A DNA stretch of 64,000 nt from Azospirillum sp. TSA2s (GTDB taxonomy: Bacteria > Pseudomonadota > Alphaproteobacteria > Azospirillales > Azospirillaceae), in NCBI RefSeq assembly GCF_004923315.1, contig NZ_CP039650.1:1947501-2011500 (forward strand), written 5' to 3'. Below, piece after piece: positions 51,940 through 61,783 of this stretch. Each line of letters starts with the position of its first letter. The stretch's first letter is position 1. The notes below the pieces were generated by a model that ran no database searches, was not told the origin of the DNA, and worked only from the letters and a program-made list of their open reading frames with translations. A program made the translations under genes and the position numbers.

Positions 51940-53007
51940 TTAGAAGGCGGCCGTGACGGGCACCGGGGTGCCGGTCAGCAGCCGGTTCTGGCCGGCGTGC
52001 CGCATGACTGCGGCGACGTTGACCGTGCGGAAGGCGTCGTCCCGGAGCGTCAGGGACAGACGGTCGCGTTCGGTGAAGGACAGTTCGCGCTCGCCATCCA
52101 GCGCGATGGAGCCGGCGGTGACCTCCGGCACGAAGGCCACGTCGGCCGGCATGCGGCGCCAGTCGGTGACGCCGACGCGCGCCATCATCCCCGGCGCGAT
52201 GGGGGCGTGGAGGGTGGTGGTGCCCTTGCGGCAGTCGGCGTCGGGTGACAGCCGCACCATCAGGCCGCCGCTCTCCTCGCGGCCGACGGGTTCCAGCAGG
52301 CCGGCGATGGCCGACATGCCGATCACCTCCGGGTCGGCGAAGGTGACATAGAGTTCGCGGAAATTCTCGGTCCGCCAAAGGGCGCGGGCGCCGATGTAGC
52401 GTTCCGTCACCAGCGCCACGTCGACCAGCGCCATCTCGGTGACGGCACCGCCGTTCGCCCCGCGGTCGAGGGACACGTCGATGCGCTTGTTGGCGGCGAA
52501 GGCGATGTGCGGCGGCACCCGCCCGGTCACCGCCAGCCCGGTGGCGAGCCCGGTGATGGTCGGCTCGCGATGCTCGGGGAAGGCGTTGTTGGTTCCGGTG
52601 GAGATGCCGGCGATCGGCACCGTCCCGCATTCGGCCGCCACCGCCCGGTGGGTGCCGTCGCCGCCCAGCACCACCAGGGCCGACACGCCGGCCCGCCGCA
52701 TCTCGGCGGTGGCGCGATGGGTATCGGCGACCGTGCCGGTGATCGGCATCGAAACCGGGTGGAGAGCGGGATAGATATCCTCGCCGCGTGAGCGGGCACG
52801 CATCATGCCGCGGTCTACATGGGCGCGGATGCCGCCATTCTCCGGCATCATCAGAACGTCGCGCACGCCGCAGGCATGCAGCGCCGCCAGCACCCGCAGC
52901 AGGATGTTCGCCCGGTCGGCGATCTGCAGGCTAGTGGCGTTGGCGACGACCCGGCGGATGTCCCGGGCGGAAACCGGATTGGCGACGATGCCGACGACCG
53001 GAGCCAA
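51940..53007 (-). CDS. acoX: AcoX, ATP-NAD kinase-like acetoin cluster protein
   Basis: 355 residues. Start is TTG 53007 (GGGGAGG seven bases upstream). NAD-kinase-like fold motifs: GIVANPVSARDIRR, LVVLGGDGTHRAVA and GISTGTNNAFP. The family occurs in acetoin operons and is of uncertain role; an NAD-related or other small-molecule kinase activity is suggested by homology. It is first in the aco operon, 60 bases behind the sigma-54 promoter. Confidence 0.88.
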   Translation of the reverse strand: MAPVVGIVANPVSARDIRRVVANATSLQIADRANILLRVLAALHACGVRDVLMMPENGGIRAHVDRGMMRARSRGEDIYPALHPVSMPITGTVADTHRATAEMRRAGVSALVVLGGDGTHRAVAAECGTVPIAGISTGTNNAFPEHREPTITGLATGLAVTGRVPPHIAFAANKRIDVSLDRGANGGAVTEMALVDVALVTERYIGARALWRTENFRELYVTFADPEVIGMSAIAGLLEPVGREESGGLMVRLSPDADCRKGTTTLHAPIAPGMMARVGVTDWRRMPADVAFVPEVTAGSIALDGERELSFTERDRLSLTLRDDAFRTVNVAAVMRHAGQNRLLTGTPVPVTAAF

Positions 53008-53067
53008 GATTGCGCCTCCCCCTCGTTGCGGCGCGCCGTTGATCGACGCGCGGTTCGAAGGGGTAAG

Positions 53068-53083
53068 AGCAACCGCCGTGCCA
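53068..53083 (-). promoter_or_regulatory. Sigma-54 promoter of the aco operon
   Basis: On the minus strand TGGCACG-GCGG-TTGCT, a perfect match to TGGCACG-N4-TTGCW with 12-base GG-GC spacing, 60 bases before the acoX TTG. Confidence 0.93.
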
Positions 53084-53145
53084 GATGGTCAGTTCAGCGG
53101 ATTTTCTTGATTTTCAACGGTTGGACTGTCGCGGCGGGGTGGGGC

Positions 53146-53189
53146 GTTGCAACAGGTGTTGCACGGACTGTTGCGCCGCCGGTGCAACA
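53146..53189. promoter_or_regulatory. Putative AcoR-type activator binding repeats
   Basis: Palindrome GTTGCAAC (53146-53153), TGTTGCAC (53157-53164), TGTTGCG (53169-53175) and GTGCAACA (53182-53189), the last being the exact reverse complement of TGTTGCAC. They lie 63-106 bases upstream of the -24 element, the expected enhancer distance. The activator gene (acoR) is not in the window. Confidence 0.7.
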
Positions 53190-53338
53190 GGTGTGGCGGT
53201 TTCTGTGTCAGGGTGTCGCCAACCTGTGGCATCCCGGCATCCCACCCCTGCACAGCGCCCGTCTTGCCAAGGGCTTGCCCGCCGCTTTAGCCTCGCTTGG
53301 TCATACCAATGAACCATCGATCGGGGAGGACAACACCC

Positions 53339-54742
53339 ATGACCGTCATCGCCACCACCCAGCCGCGCGCGGCCCTGACCGAGGAGGCTCGGGCCGAGCT
53401 GACGGCTCTGCTGGGCGACCGGTTCACCACCTCCCTGCCGGTGCGCGAGCATCACGGCAAGGACGAGTCCTATCACACGCCCTGTCCGCCGGATGGCGTC
53501 GCCTTCGCCAACTCGACTGAGGAAGTCAGCGCGATCGTGAAGATCTGCGCGAAGCACAAGCTGCCGGTCATCCCCTTCGGTACCGGCACCTCGCTTGAGG
53601 GTGGCATCGCCGCGCTGGCCGGCGGCATCACCATCGATCTGTCGGGCATGCAGCAGATCCTGCGCGTGAGCCCGGAGGATCTCGACGTCACCGTCCAGGC
53701 CGGCGTGACCCGCAAGCAATTGAACGAGCATCTGCGCGACACCGGCCTGTTCTTCCCCATCGATCCCGGCGCCAACGCCTCGTTGGGCGGCATGACGGCG
53801 ACGCGGGCGAGCGGCACCAACGCCGTGCGCTATGGCACGATGCGCGAGAATGTCCTGGGCCTGACGGTGGTGCTCGCCGACGGCCGCGTCATCAAGACCG
53901 GCGGGCGGGCGCGCAAATCGGCGGCCGGCTACGACCTGACCCGCCTGTTCGTCGGCTCCGAAGGCACGCTCGGCATCATCACCGAGGTGACGCTGAAGCT
54001 CTACGGCATTCCGGAGGCCGTCTCGTCGGCCGTCTGCGCCTTCCAGACCATCAAGGGCGCGGTCGACACGGTGATCCAGACCATCCAGGTCGGCGTTCCG
54101 GTCGCCCGCATCGAACTGTTGGACGAGGTCCAGATCGACGCCGTCAACAAATACTCCAAGCTCGACTACGCGGTCGCTCCCACCCTGTTCTTCGAATTCC
54201 ATGGCACCGAGGCCGGCGTGAAGGAGCAGGCGGAGATGGTCGCCGCCATCGCGCAGGAACATGGCGGCATGGAGTTCGCCTGGGCCACCCGGCCGGAAGA
54301 CCGCAGCAAGCTCTGGCAGGCCCGGCACGACGCCTACTACGCCGCGCTCGCCCTGCGTCCAGGGTCGAAGGGCTGGCCGACCGACGTTTGCGTGCCGATC
54401 TCGCGCCTTGCCGACTGCATTCTGGAAACCAAGCAGGATCTGGCCGAGTCCAACATGCTGGCCCCGATGGTCGGCCATGTCGGTGACGGCAACTTCCACC
54501 TCGTCTATGTCCTCGACCCGGAGAACCCGGCCGAGTTGGCCGAGGCCCAGCGCCTTGCCGACAAGATGGTGACCCGCGCGTTGGAAATGGGCGGCACCTG
54601 CACCGGCGAACACGGCATCGGTTACGGCAAGATGGCATTCCTGGAACAGGAGACCGGCGAAGCGTTCAACGTCATGGGCGATCTGAAGCGCGCCTTCGAT
54701 CCGGACAATCTGCTGAATCCGGGCAAGGTGGTGCGGGTGTAG
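53339..54742 (+). CDS. FAD-binding D-lactate dehydrogenase / glycolate oxidase GlcD-like
   Basis: 467 residues from ATG 53339. PCMH-type FAD domain with VIPFGTGTSLEGG, NASLGGMTATRASGTNAVRYG and GSEGTLGIITEVTLKL, then the C-terminal FAD-oxidase region with MVGHVGDGNFH and GTCTGEHGIGYGK. The family includes cytochrome-linked D-lactate dehydrogenases and GlcD; no glcE/glcF genes are adjacent, so a single-subunit D-lactate (or 2-hydroxyacid) dehydrogenase is favoured. It is divergent from the aco operon and shares its control region. Confidence 0.85.
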   Translation: MTVIATTQPRAALTEEARAELTALLGDRFTTSLPVREHHGKDESYHTPCPPDGVAFANSTEEVSAIVKICAKHKLPVIPFGTGTSLEGGIAALAGGITIDLSGMQQILRVSPEDLDVTVQAGVTRKQLNEHLRDTGLFFPIDPGANASLGGMTATRASGTNAVRYGTMRENVLGLTVVLADGRVIKTGGRARKSAAGYDLTRLFVGSEGTLGIITEVTLKLYGIPEAVSSAVCAFQTIKGAVDTVIQTIQVGVPVARIELLDEVQIDAVNKYSKLDYAVAPTLFFEFHGTEAGVKEQAEMVAAIAQEHGGMEFAWATRPEDRSKLWQARHDAYYAALALRPGSKGWPTDVCVPISRLADCILETKQDLAESNMLAPMVGHVGDGNFHLVYVLDPENPAELAEAQRLADKMVTRALEMGGTCTGEHGIGYGKMAFLEQETGEAFNVMGDLKRAFDPDNLLNPGKVVRV

Positions 54743-54751
54743 GGGCGGATT

Positions 54752-54917
54752 GCCCCCACCCCAACCCTTCCCCGCTGGGCGGGGGAGGGGGCAAGTGCTT
54801 GTTCGGAAAAGTGGCGGCAGTCCCTCCCCCGCCCAGCTCTCGCACAAAGCTTTGCTTTGTGCTGACGCGGCAGGCGGACCATAGGTCCGCTGAGAGCGGG
54901 GGAGGTTAGGTGGGGGC
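54752..54917. repeat. Palindromic intergenic repeat, copy D (composite)
   Basis: The first half resembles copies A and C (GCCCCCACCCCAAC, CCCCGCTGGGCGGGGGAGGG). It then runs into the inner module of copy B in inverted order (CCCAGCTCTCGCACAAAGC ... GCGGACCATAGGTCCGCTGAGAGCGGGGGAGG), ending GGTGGGGGC. It looks like a fusion or recombination product of the two forms. Confidence 0.9.
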
Positions 54918-54934
54918 AACCGTTGCGTCAGCTC

Positions 54935-55414
54935 TCACCGGAACTTCGGCCGGCGCCCCGCCTTCAGCGCCTGCACCGCTTGGTCCAGCGTCTGCAGGAA
55001 CTGCGATTTGTCGCGCTGGCTCATCGGCGCGTTGCCGCCGCCGACCACGCCCATGTCGCGCAAATCCTGCATCAGCGCGCGGGTGGCGAGCGCCGAGCCG
55101 ACGCTGTCCGGCGTGAAGGGCCGCCCGGTCGGGCCGATCACCACCGCGTTGCGCTTCACGCAACGGTCGGCAAGCTGGATGTCGGCGGTCACCACGATGT
55201 CGGTCGGGCCGGCCTGTTCGGCGATCCAGTTGTCGGCGGCGTCGAAGCCATCGCTGACCACCACCAGCTCCGCCATGCACTCGGTCGGCAGGCGCAAGGG
55301 CGCGTTGGCGACGATCCACACCTTGCAGCCGGTGCGGCCGGCGACCTTGTAAATCTCGGCCTTGACCGGGCAGGCGTCGGCATCGACGTAGATTTCCACT
55401 TTGGAACTGACCAA
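54935..55414 (-). CDS. YaiI/YqxD (DUF188) family protein
   Basis: 159 residues from TTG 55414 (AGGAGGAAGAGGA ahead; GTG 55399 is an alternative). PIN-like fold with acidic YVDADACPVKAEI, VVVSDGFDAADNWI and VTADIQLADRCVKRN, which suggest a nuclease-like site. No demonstrated activity is known for the family. It is convergent with the lactate dehydrogenase gene across repeat copy D. Confidence 0.88.
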   Translation of the reverse strand: MVSSKVEIYVDADACPVKAEIYKVAGRTGCKVWIVANAPLRLPTECMAELVVVSDGFDAADNWIAEQAGPTDIVVTADIQLADRCVKRNAVVIGPTGRPFTPDSVGSALATRALMQDLRDMGVVGGGNAPMSQRDKSQFLQTLDQAVQALKAGRRPKFR

Positions 55415-55576
55415 TCCTCTTCCTCCTGTTGCCGCCCGATCCCCGCGAGTCGGCTCAACAAGGTTTCATGCAAGCTCCTTATGCGCTAAAACCGGACCCT
55501 AGCGACAGGGTGCCGTAGAACCGCAAGGAATGGGCGGCGCCAATTCTCACATCTTTTCGGAAGGTCGGAGCGGCGC

Positions 55577-57253
<1,677 letters not shown>

Positions 57254-57282
57254 TCCTGGTGCCGATCCTGTAGGCTGAACGA

Positions 57283-57320
57283 AAAAGGCCGCCCCCTCCG
57301 GCTGGAAGGGGCGGCCTTTT
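57283..57320. terminator. Terminator after ettA, shared with the convergent stress gene
   Basis: AAAAGGCCGCCCCCTCC, short loop, GGAAGGGGCGGCCTTTT; one mismatch in the stem, A-run on one flank and T-run on the other, so it works in both directions. Confidence 0.88.
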
Positions 57321-57345
57321 CCATGACCGCGAACGGTCAAGCCCG

Positions 57346-58467
57346 TTAGCGGGTGACGTCGTCCGACCGGTCGGTGCGGCGGTCGCGCAGGTTCTCGTCC
57401 CGCGTATCCTCGATCTCGACCTCGGTGCGGCGGACGGTGTCGCGGACGCTCTGGGCGCGCTCCTCGACGTCCTTGCGGACAACGACCGTCTCGCGGACAT
57501 GGGCGGTCTTGCTGACCACCGCTTCCTCGTCGGTCTCCGTCACCTCGATGGTGCGTTCGCGGAAGGCGTCGGCCGGAACCTCGGTGCTGCCCTCCACCAT
57601 GCCGCCGGGGCGGCGCTCGACGGTGACCGTCTCGTCACGCAGGCGCACCTGCTCCTCGACCGGCGTCTCGACGACATAGCTGCGGACGCGGACGCCACCG
57701 CGCTCGACGGTGCGCTTGCCGATATTGACCTGCTCCTCGACAACCGGGATCTGCTCCTCGCGTTCGGACGTGCCGCTGCGGGTGCGTTCGGTGTTCACGT
57801 CGCGCATGGCCGCCGCGGCGCCGGTCAGGCCGGTCCCTTCGGTGGTGGTGCGGCCCGGCGAATAGCGCAGCCGCTCCTCTTCCGCCGAACGGTCGTCATA
57901 ATAGTCGGCGGTCTCGTCGTAGCCGGTCCAGCCGGATTCGCGATAGGCGCTGCCGCGTTCCTCGACATCCACCACATTGCCGCGCTCCAGCACCTCCATG
58001 GCGCGGTCGACATCGTCCTCGTCCAACCGGACCTTCAGCAGCGAGCCGCCGCGGCGGACGCCTTCGGCATAGACCTCCGCATCCCGGTTCGGGACTCCCC
58101 AGCCGGCGAGGCGGGTCAGCATGCCCCCCGAACCGGTGCCTGTCGTGGAGCCCGTGTAGCCCGCGGTCCCCGTCGCCGTCGTGCCGGTCCCGATGCCGCT
58201 GCCCGGCACTGTGTTGGGCGAGGCGACATAGCCGGTGGACAGGTCGGTGCGGGCCATGCCGCTGGCCGCGCCTAGCGACGCGTCGCCGGTGGTGGTGCCC
58301 ATACCGGTTCCGGTCGCGGACGTCCCGCCGCTCCAGCCGCCGCCGATTAGGTCGCCGTGCGACAGGATTTCGATGGCGCTGGACTCGAAACCGGCGGCCT
58401 GCAGGTCGCGCGAGGCGGTTTCGGCGTCGGATCGGTGGTCGTAGAGGGCGACGATGGTCTTGGTCAT
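57346..58467 (-). CDS. YsnF/AvaK-domain (DUF2382) stress protein with N-terminal general-stress domain
   Basis: 373 residues. N-terminal part (about 1-35, VALYDHRSDAETASRDLQ) resembles the general-stress 17M-like domain. A Gly/Thr-rich low-complexity stretch (about 47-115) follows. The C-terminal half is the DUF2382 domain: EEQIPVVEEQVNIGKRTVERGGVRVRSYV and VEERPGGMVEG-type strands with strong alternating Glu/Arg. Function unknown; homologues are induced by osmotic or heat stress. Confidence 0.85.
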   Translation of the reverse strand: MTKTIVALYDHRSDAETASRDLQAAGFESSAIEILSHGDLIGGGWSGGTSATGTGMGTTTGDASLGAASGMARTDLSTGYVASPNTVPGSGIGTGTTATGTAGYTGSTTGTGSGGMLTRLAGWGVPNRDAEVYAEGVRRGGSLLKVRLDEDDVDRAMEVLERGNVVDVEERGSAYRESGWTGYDETADYYDDRSAEEERLRYSPGRTTTEGTGLTGAAAAMRDVNTERTRSGTSEREEQIPVVEEQVNIGKRTVERGGVRVRSYVVETPVEEQVRLRDETVTVERRPGGMVEGSTEVPADAFRERTIEVTETDEEAVVSKTAHVRETVVVRKDVEERAQSVRDTVRRTEVEIEDTRDENLRDRRTDRSDDVTR

Positions 58468-58472
58468 CGGCT

Positions 58473-58937
58473 TTACTCCTCAGACATGTTCTGATTGGGG
58501 GACCGGACGGGTGCGGTCGGGGCTGTGACCCGCTCCACCACCGCCTCTTCGGAACGCAGGGTGACGGGCTGCTCGACTTCGACGGTGCGCTTGGATTTGC
58601 GGATGTGCAGTTCTTCGCGGAGGATCAGGCGGCGTTCGACCACCAGCACTTCCTCGACCAGCGGGATCACCGTCACGTCGCCTTCCTGGCGGATGCCGGG
58701 ATGGGCGTCGATCTCGCGATCGATGGGCACGCGGGTGACCGTGGCCTCTTCATGCTCCAGCGCTTCGCGGACCATCTCTTCGCGTTCGGAAACGCGCGTG
58801 GTGACGCGGACGCGGCTTCGTTCCACCCGCTGCTTGCCGACGGTCACCGACTCGTCGTGCAGGGGAATGACCGCATCGCCTTTGCCATCGCCTTTGTCGG
58901 CGCTCCGGGCGAGGGGCGGTCCGTTGTCGGCCGTCAT
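58473..58937 (-). CDS. YsnF/AvaK-domain (DUF2382) protein, short
   Basis: 154 residues, only the DUF2382 domain: HDESVTVGKQRVERSRVRV, then VIPLVEEVLVVERRLILREEL and KRTVEVEQPVTLRSEEAVVER. Five bases upstream of the longer DUF2382 gene, so cotranscribed. Function unknown. Confidence 0.85.
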   Translation of the reverse strand: MTADNGPPLARSADKGDGKGDAVIPLHDESVTVGKQRVERSRVRVTTRVSEREEMVREALEHEEATVTRVPIDREIDAHPGIRQEGDVTVIPLVEEVLVVERRLILREELHIRKSKRTVEVEQPVTLRSEEAVVERVTAPTAPVRSPNQNMSEE

Positions 58938-58956
58938 GGCGGCGGGTGCTGCCGGG

Positions 58957-59097
58957 TCAGCGGAACAGGAGATAGAGGACGATCGCGACCACGATCAGGC
59001 CGATGATGATCCACATCCAGTTCATGCCCGAACTGCCGGCCCCGCCGTCGGAGCCGTCATACACACCAACTTTCCTGGGCTTCTGTTCGTCTGCCAT
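58957..59097 (-). CDS. 46-residue single-pass membrane protein
   Basis: Too short for usual thresholds. AGGAGGCTCCC lies directly before ATG 59097. Sequence MADEQKPRKVGVYDG..., then Gly-rich SDGGAGSSG, then a transmembrane helix MNWMWIIIGLIVVAIVLYLL ending FR. It is followed after 19 bases by the short DUF2382 gene, so it probably belongs to the same stress operon. No family recognised. Confidence 0.75.
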   Translation of the reverse strand: MADEQKPRKVGVYDGSDGGAGSSGMNWMWIIIGLIVVAIVLYLLFR

Positions 59098-59255
59098 GGG
59101 AGCCTCCTTCGGGTGTCGACCGGCGGGCTCTTGCCCCCATCCGGCGTGCTCCCTTCAAACAGGAGGTCCTTTGGATCGTTCCCCCTGTTCGTTTCGGAGA
59201 ATCAACGATCCTGTGTTTTCGAACGGTTTGGCGGAAGGCGGAATGACTGCCGGCC

Positions 59256-60752
59256 TCAGCCGGCCATCTTCTGGTGCTCCAGGAAGGCGGTCTTCAGCAG
59301 CGCCTTCAGGTCGTCGCCATATTGGTGGAAGCGGACGGACAACTGGCCGCGCTCCTCGTCGCGATGCAGGACGACAAGGTTGGCGACGGCGGCCACCTCC
59401 TGCCGGTCGGCCAGAACGACGCGGGCCTGGAAGGTCTGGCCGCGCTGGTAGGGCTGGTTGACCGCCAGCAGGCAAAGTCCGCCCACCGACCAGTTGCGGG
59501 CCGGGAAGCTGCCATGGTCGGTGTGGACGACCATGCCGGGCCGGACGAAGCGCTTCTGCCGCCGCCGCTCTTCCGGTGGGGGAGGGGGGAAGGGGCTGGA
59601 CGCGCCGGGCATGTCGATGCCGGACCGGTCGGTCAGCGCGTTCTTGAACACGGCGCCCCGCACCACCGCCGGGCCCATGGTGGAGTCGCGCAGGTCGGAG
59701 TCCGAGAAGTCGGCGCCTTCGAAATTGGCCGGCCAGTTGCGGCCGCCGGCCAGTGGCACCGGTCTGGCGTCCACACCATTCATCAGCGTGTGCGCCAGAT
59801 AGGCGCGGCGCAGGGTTGCTCCGCGCAGCACCGCGTCGCGCAGGTCGGCCTCGTCCAGATCGATATAGGACAGCTCCGCCATTTCCAGGCTGGCCTTGGT
59901 CAGGCGGGCGCCGGGCAGGCGGCAGCGGCGCAGCCGGGCCGCCGCCAGCGTCCGCCCATGCAGGTCGGCCCCGGCCACCGACACGAGGTCGAGGTCGAGC
60001 CGCGCCCCCTCCGCACCGCCGCTGTCGACCCAGCGTTCGTGCCGCTCCACCAGATCCAGGAACTCGGCGACCGGCATCGCGGTGTAGCTGGGCCGGACGA
60101 TGGCGTCGGGGGGCAGGGCGAAGGGGATGAAGGTGCGGGTCAGGGTGGCGTGGTCCATCACCGTGTTGCCGAACACGGCCCCGTCCAGGTTGGCGCCGCA
60201 GAAATCGGTGCCCATCAGCACGGCCGAGGTCAGTTCCGCCCCGGTCAGGTCGGCATCGTTCAGGTCGGCACCGGTCAGGTCGCAGCCGGAGAAGTTGGCG
60301 CCGGCCAGGATCGACCGTTCCATCTTCGCTTCGGTCAGTCGGGTGGTCCCGGTGCCGCGGGCCGTCGGGCTGCCGTCCGTTCCGCCGCTGTCCACCAGTT
60401 CGCCGGCGCGGAAATCGGCGCCGCGCAGGTTGGCGTCGGTCAGCAGCGCACGGTGCAGGTTGGCGCCGCGCAGATCGGCGCCGGTCAGGATGGCGCCGGT
60501 CAGGTTCACCGCCTCCATGTCGGCGCCGAACAGATCGGCCTGCGACAGGTCTGCCTTCACCATGCGGGTGTTGCTGAGATTGGCCCCGGCCAGCTTGGCG
60601 CCGGCCAGCGACACGCGCTCCAGGTTCAGCCGCGACAGGTCGCGGAAGCTGAGGTCGGCGCGCCGGCCGCTGGACGGACGCTTCAGCCACGCCTGATGCG
60701 CCTGGATGATCGTCCGGAGTTCGTCGATCTCTTTCGGATCGCGTTCGGCCAT
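59256..60752 (-). CDS. Pentapeptide-repeat protein with C-terminal PilZ domain
   Basis: 498 residues from ATG 60752. Residues about 30-205 and 240-345 form A(D/N)LxxA-type pentapeptide repeats (LAGANLSNTRM, LTGADLNDADLTGAELTSAVL, LDEADLRDAVLRGATLRRAYL) that should fold as a right-handed beta-helix. From about residue 395 a PilZ domain follows: RxxxR as RRQKR and NxSxxG as NWSVGG, the c-di-GMP binding motif pair. The protein may be a c-di-GMP-responsive scaffold. No catalytic domain. Partner unknown. Confidence 0.85.
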   Translation of the reverse strand: MAERDPKEIDELRTIIQAHQAWLKRPSSGRRADLSFRDLSRLNLERVSLAGAKLAGANLSNTRMVKADLSQADLFGADMEAVNLTGAILTGADLRGANLHRALLTDANLRGADFRAGELVDSGGTDGSPTARGTGTTRLTEAKMERSILAGANFSGCDLTGADLNDADLTGAELTSAVLMGTDFCGANLDGAVFGNTVMDHATLTRTFIPFALPPDAIVRPSYTAMPVAEFLDLVERHERWVDSGGAEGARLDLDLVSVAGADLHGRTLAAARLRRCRLPGARLTKASLEMAELSYIDLDEADLRDAVLRGATLRRAYLAHTLMNGVDARPVPLAGGRNWPANFEGADFSDSDLRDSTMGPAVVRGAVFKNALTDRSGIDMPGASSPFPPPPPEERRRQKRFVRPGMVVHTDHGSFPARNWSVGGLCLLAVNQPYQRGQTFQARVVLADRQEVAAVANLVVLHRDEERGQLSVRFHQYGDDLKALLKTAFLEHQKMAG

Positions 60753-60880
60753 GGCGTCGGGTTCCCGGATCCACCGTATGACGAAAGACAGCAGCGTCGG
60801 GGCAACGATAGCCCGTTCGGGCAGGCGCGTCACGGTTTCTGAACGGCCGGCCAATGGCAGCACCGGCAATCCGAACAAGG

Positions 60881-60914
60881 AAAAGGCCGCTTCCCGTCGG
60901 GAAAGCGGCCTTTT
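60881..60914. terminator. Terminator downstream of mlaC
   Basis: AAAAGGCCGCTTCCC-GTC-GGGAAAGCGGCCTTTT, one bulge, flanking A- and T-runs; lies 31 bases beyond the mlaC-like stop on the minus strand. Confidence 0.9.
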
Positions 60915-60945
60915 GCGGATTGTTGTCTGCCTGGCCGCCCGGCTG

Positions 60946-61575
60946 TCAGCCGGTGCGGCCGACCTTCTGGCGCAACGCCTGGATCAGGCCGTCGACGCGG
61001 CCGCCATTCTGTTCGATGACGGAGGCGAATTCCTGCCGCTGGGTCACGCCCATGCTGACATTCTCCACCACCACGTCGATGATCTTGTAATCGGCGCCGA
61101 CCTTGCGGACACGCCAGCTGACATTCACCGGCGGGCCGTTGGGGCGGACGATCTGCGTCGTCACCATGCTGTCCGATTCACCGGCCGGGGTGACGCCGGT
61201 GATCTTGAAGGTCTCGCCCGAATATTCGACGAAACGCTCGGCATAGGTGTTGACGATCAGCTGTTCGAACAGCTTCTGGTACTCGGACCGCTGCGCCTCG
61301 TTGGCACTGTTCCAGTAGCGGCCCAGCACCCAACGCCCGATGTACGGCACGTCGAAGCCGGCGTACAGCAGCTTGCGGAAGCGCTGGATCGCCTGATCGC
61401 GCGACAGGCTCTTGTCCGAGAAGGTTGCGATGGCGTCGTTCCCCAGTTTCTGGATGAACGAGGCTGCCCCCTGGTCCGCGCTCTGCGCTGCGGCGGGGGA
61501 GATGAGAGAGTGCCCGGCCCAACCGCTCACCGCGAGCAGGGCAGCGGACGCGACAAACTGGCGGCGTGTCAGCAT
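60946..61575 (-). CDS. mlaC: MlaC-like periplasmic phospholipid-binding protein
   Basis: 209 residues from ATG 61575. Twin-arginine-like signal MLTRRQFVASAALLAVSGWA with cleavage after SPAAA. The MlaC fold is recognised from RDQAIQRFRKLLYAGFDVPYIGRWVLGRYW and IVNTYAERFVEYSGETF. It shuttles phospholipid between MlaA at the outer membrane and the inner-membrane Mla transporter. Located 208 bases after mlaA. The TAT-type signal is unusual for a lipid carrier. Confidence 0.85.
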   Translation of the reverse strand: MLTRRQFVASAALLAVSGWAGHSLISPAAAQSADQGAASFIQKLGNDAIATFSDKSLSRDQAIQRFRKLLYAGFDVPYIGRWVLGRYWNSANEAQRSEYQKLFEQLIVNTYAERFVEYSGETFKITGVTPAGESDSMVTTQIVRPNGPPVNVSWRVRKVGADYKIIDVVVENVSMGVTQRQEFASVIEQNGGRVDGLIQALRQKVGRTG

Positions 61576-61783
61576 GATGGGGCGAAAGGTGGCTGTTGCG
61601 GCGACTTTGTCAACGGTCATCTGGCCTTTGGGCGGCATCTGAACGCTTTTGGGACGGTCCCGACCGGGTCTCGGTCCACGCCCGCCGGATCGGACACCGC
61701 CGGATGGCCGCTCCCAACCCGATGGGCAGGGGGCGGCAATTCCGGCGCGGCCCCCCGGCGCGGCCATGGCATCGATGGGGTGC

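Larger units (their letters stand above)
53008..53338. other. Divergent control region between acoX and the FAD-linked dehydrogenase gene
   Basis: 331 bases. Contains the acoX sigma-54 promoter (53068-53083) and a TGTTGC/GCAACA repeat cluster (53146-53189). The rest, toward 53339, presumably holds the promoter of the plus-strand dehydrogenase gene, with GGGGAGGACAACACCC before its ATG. No gene seen. Confidence 0.6.
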
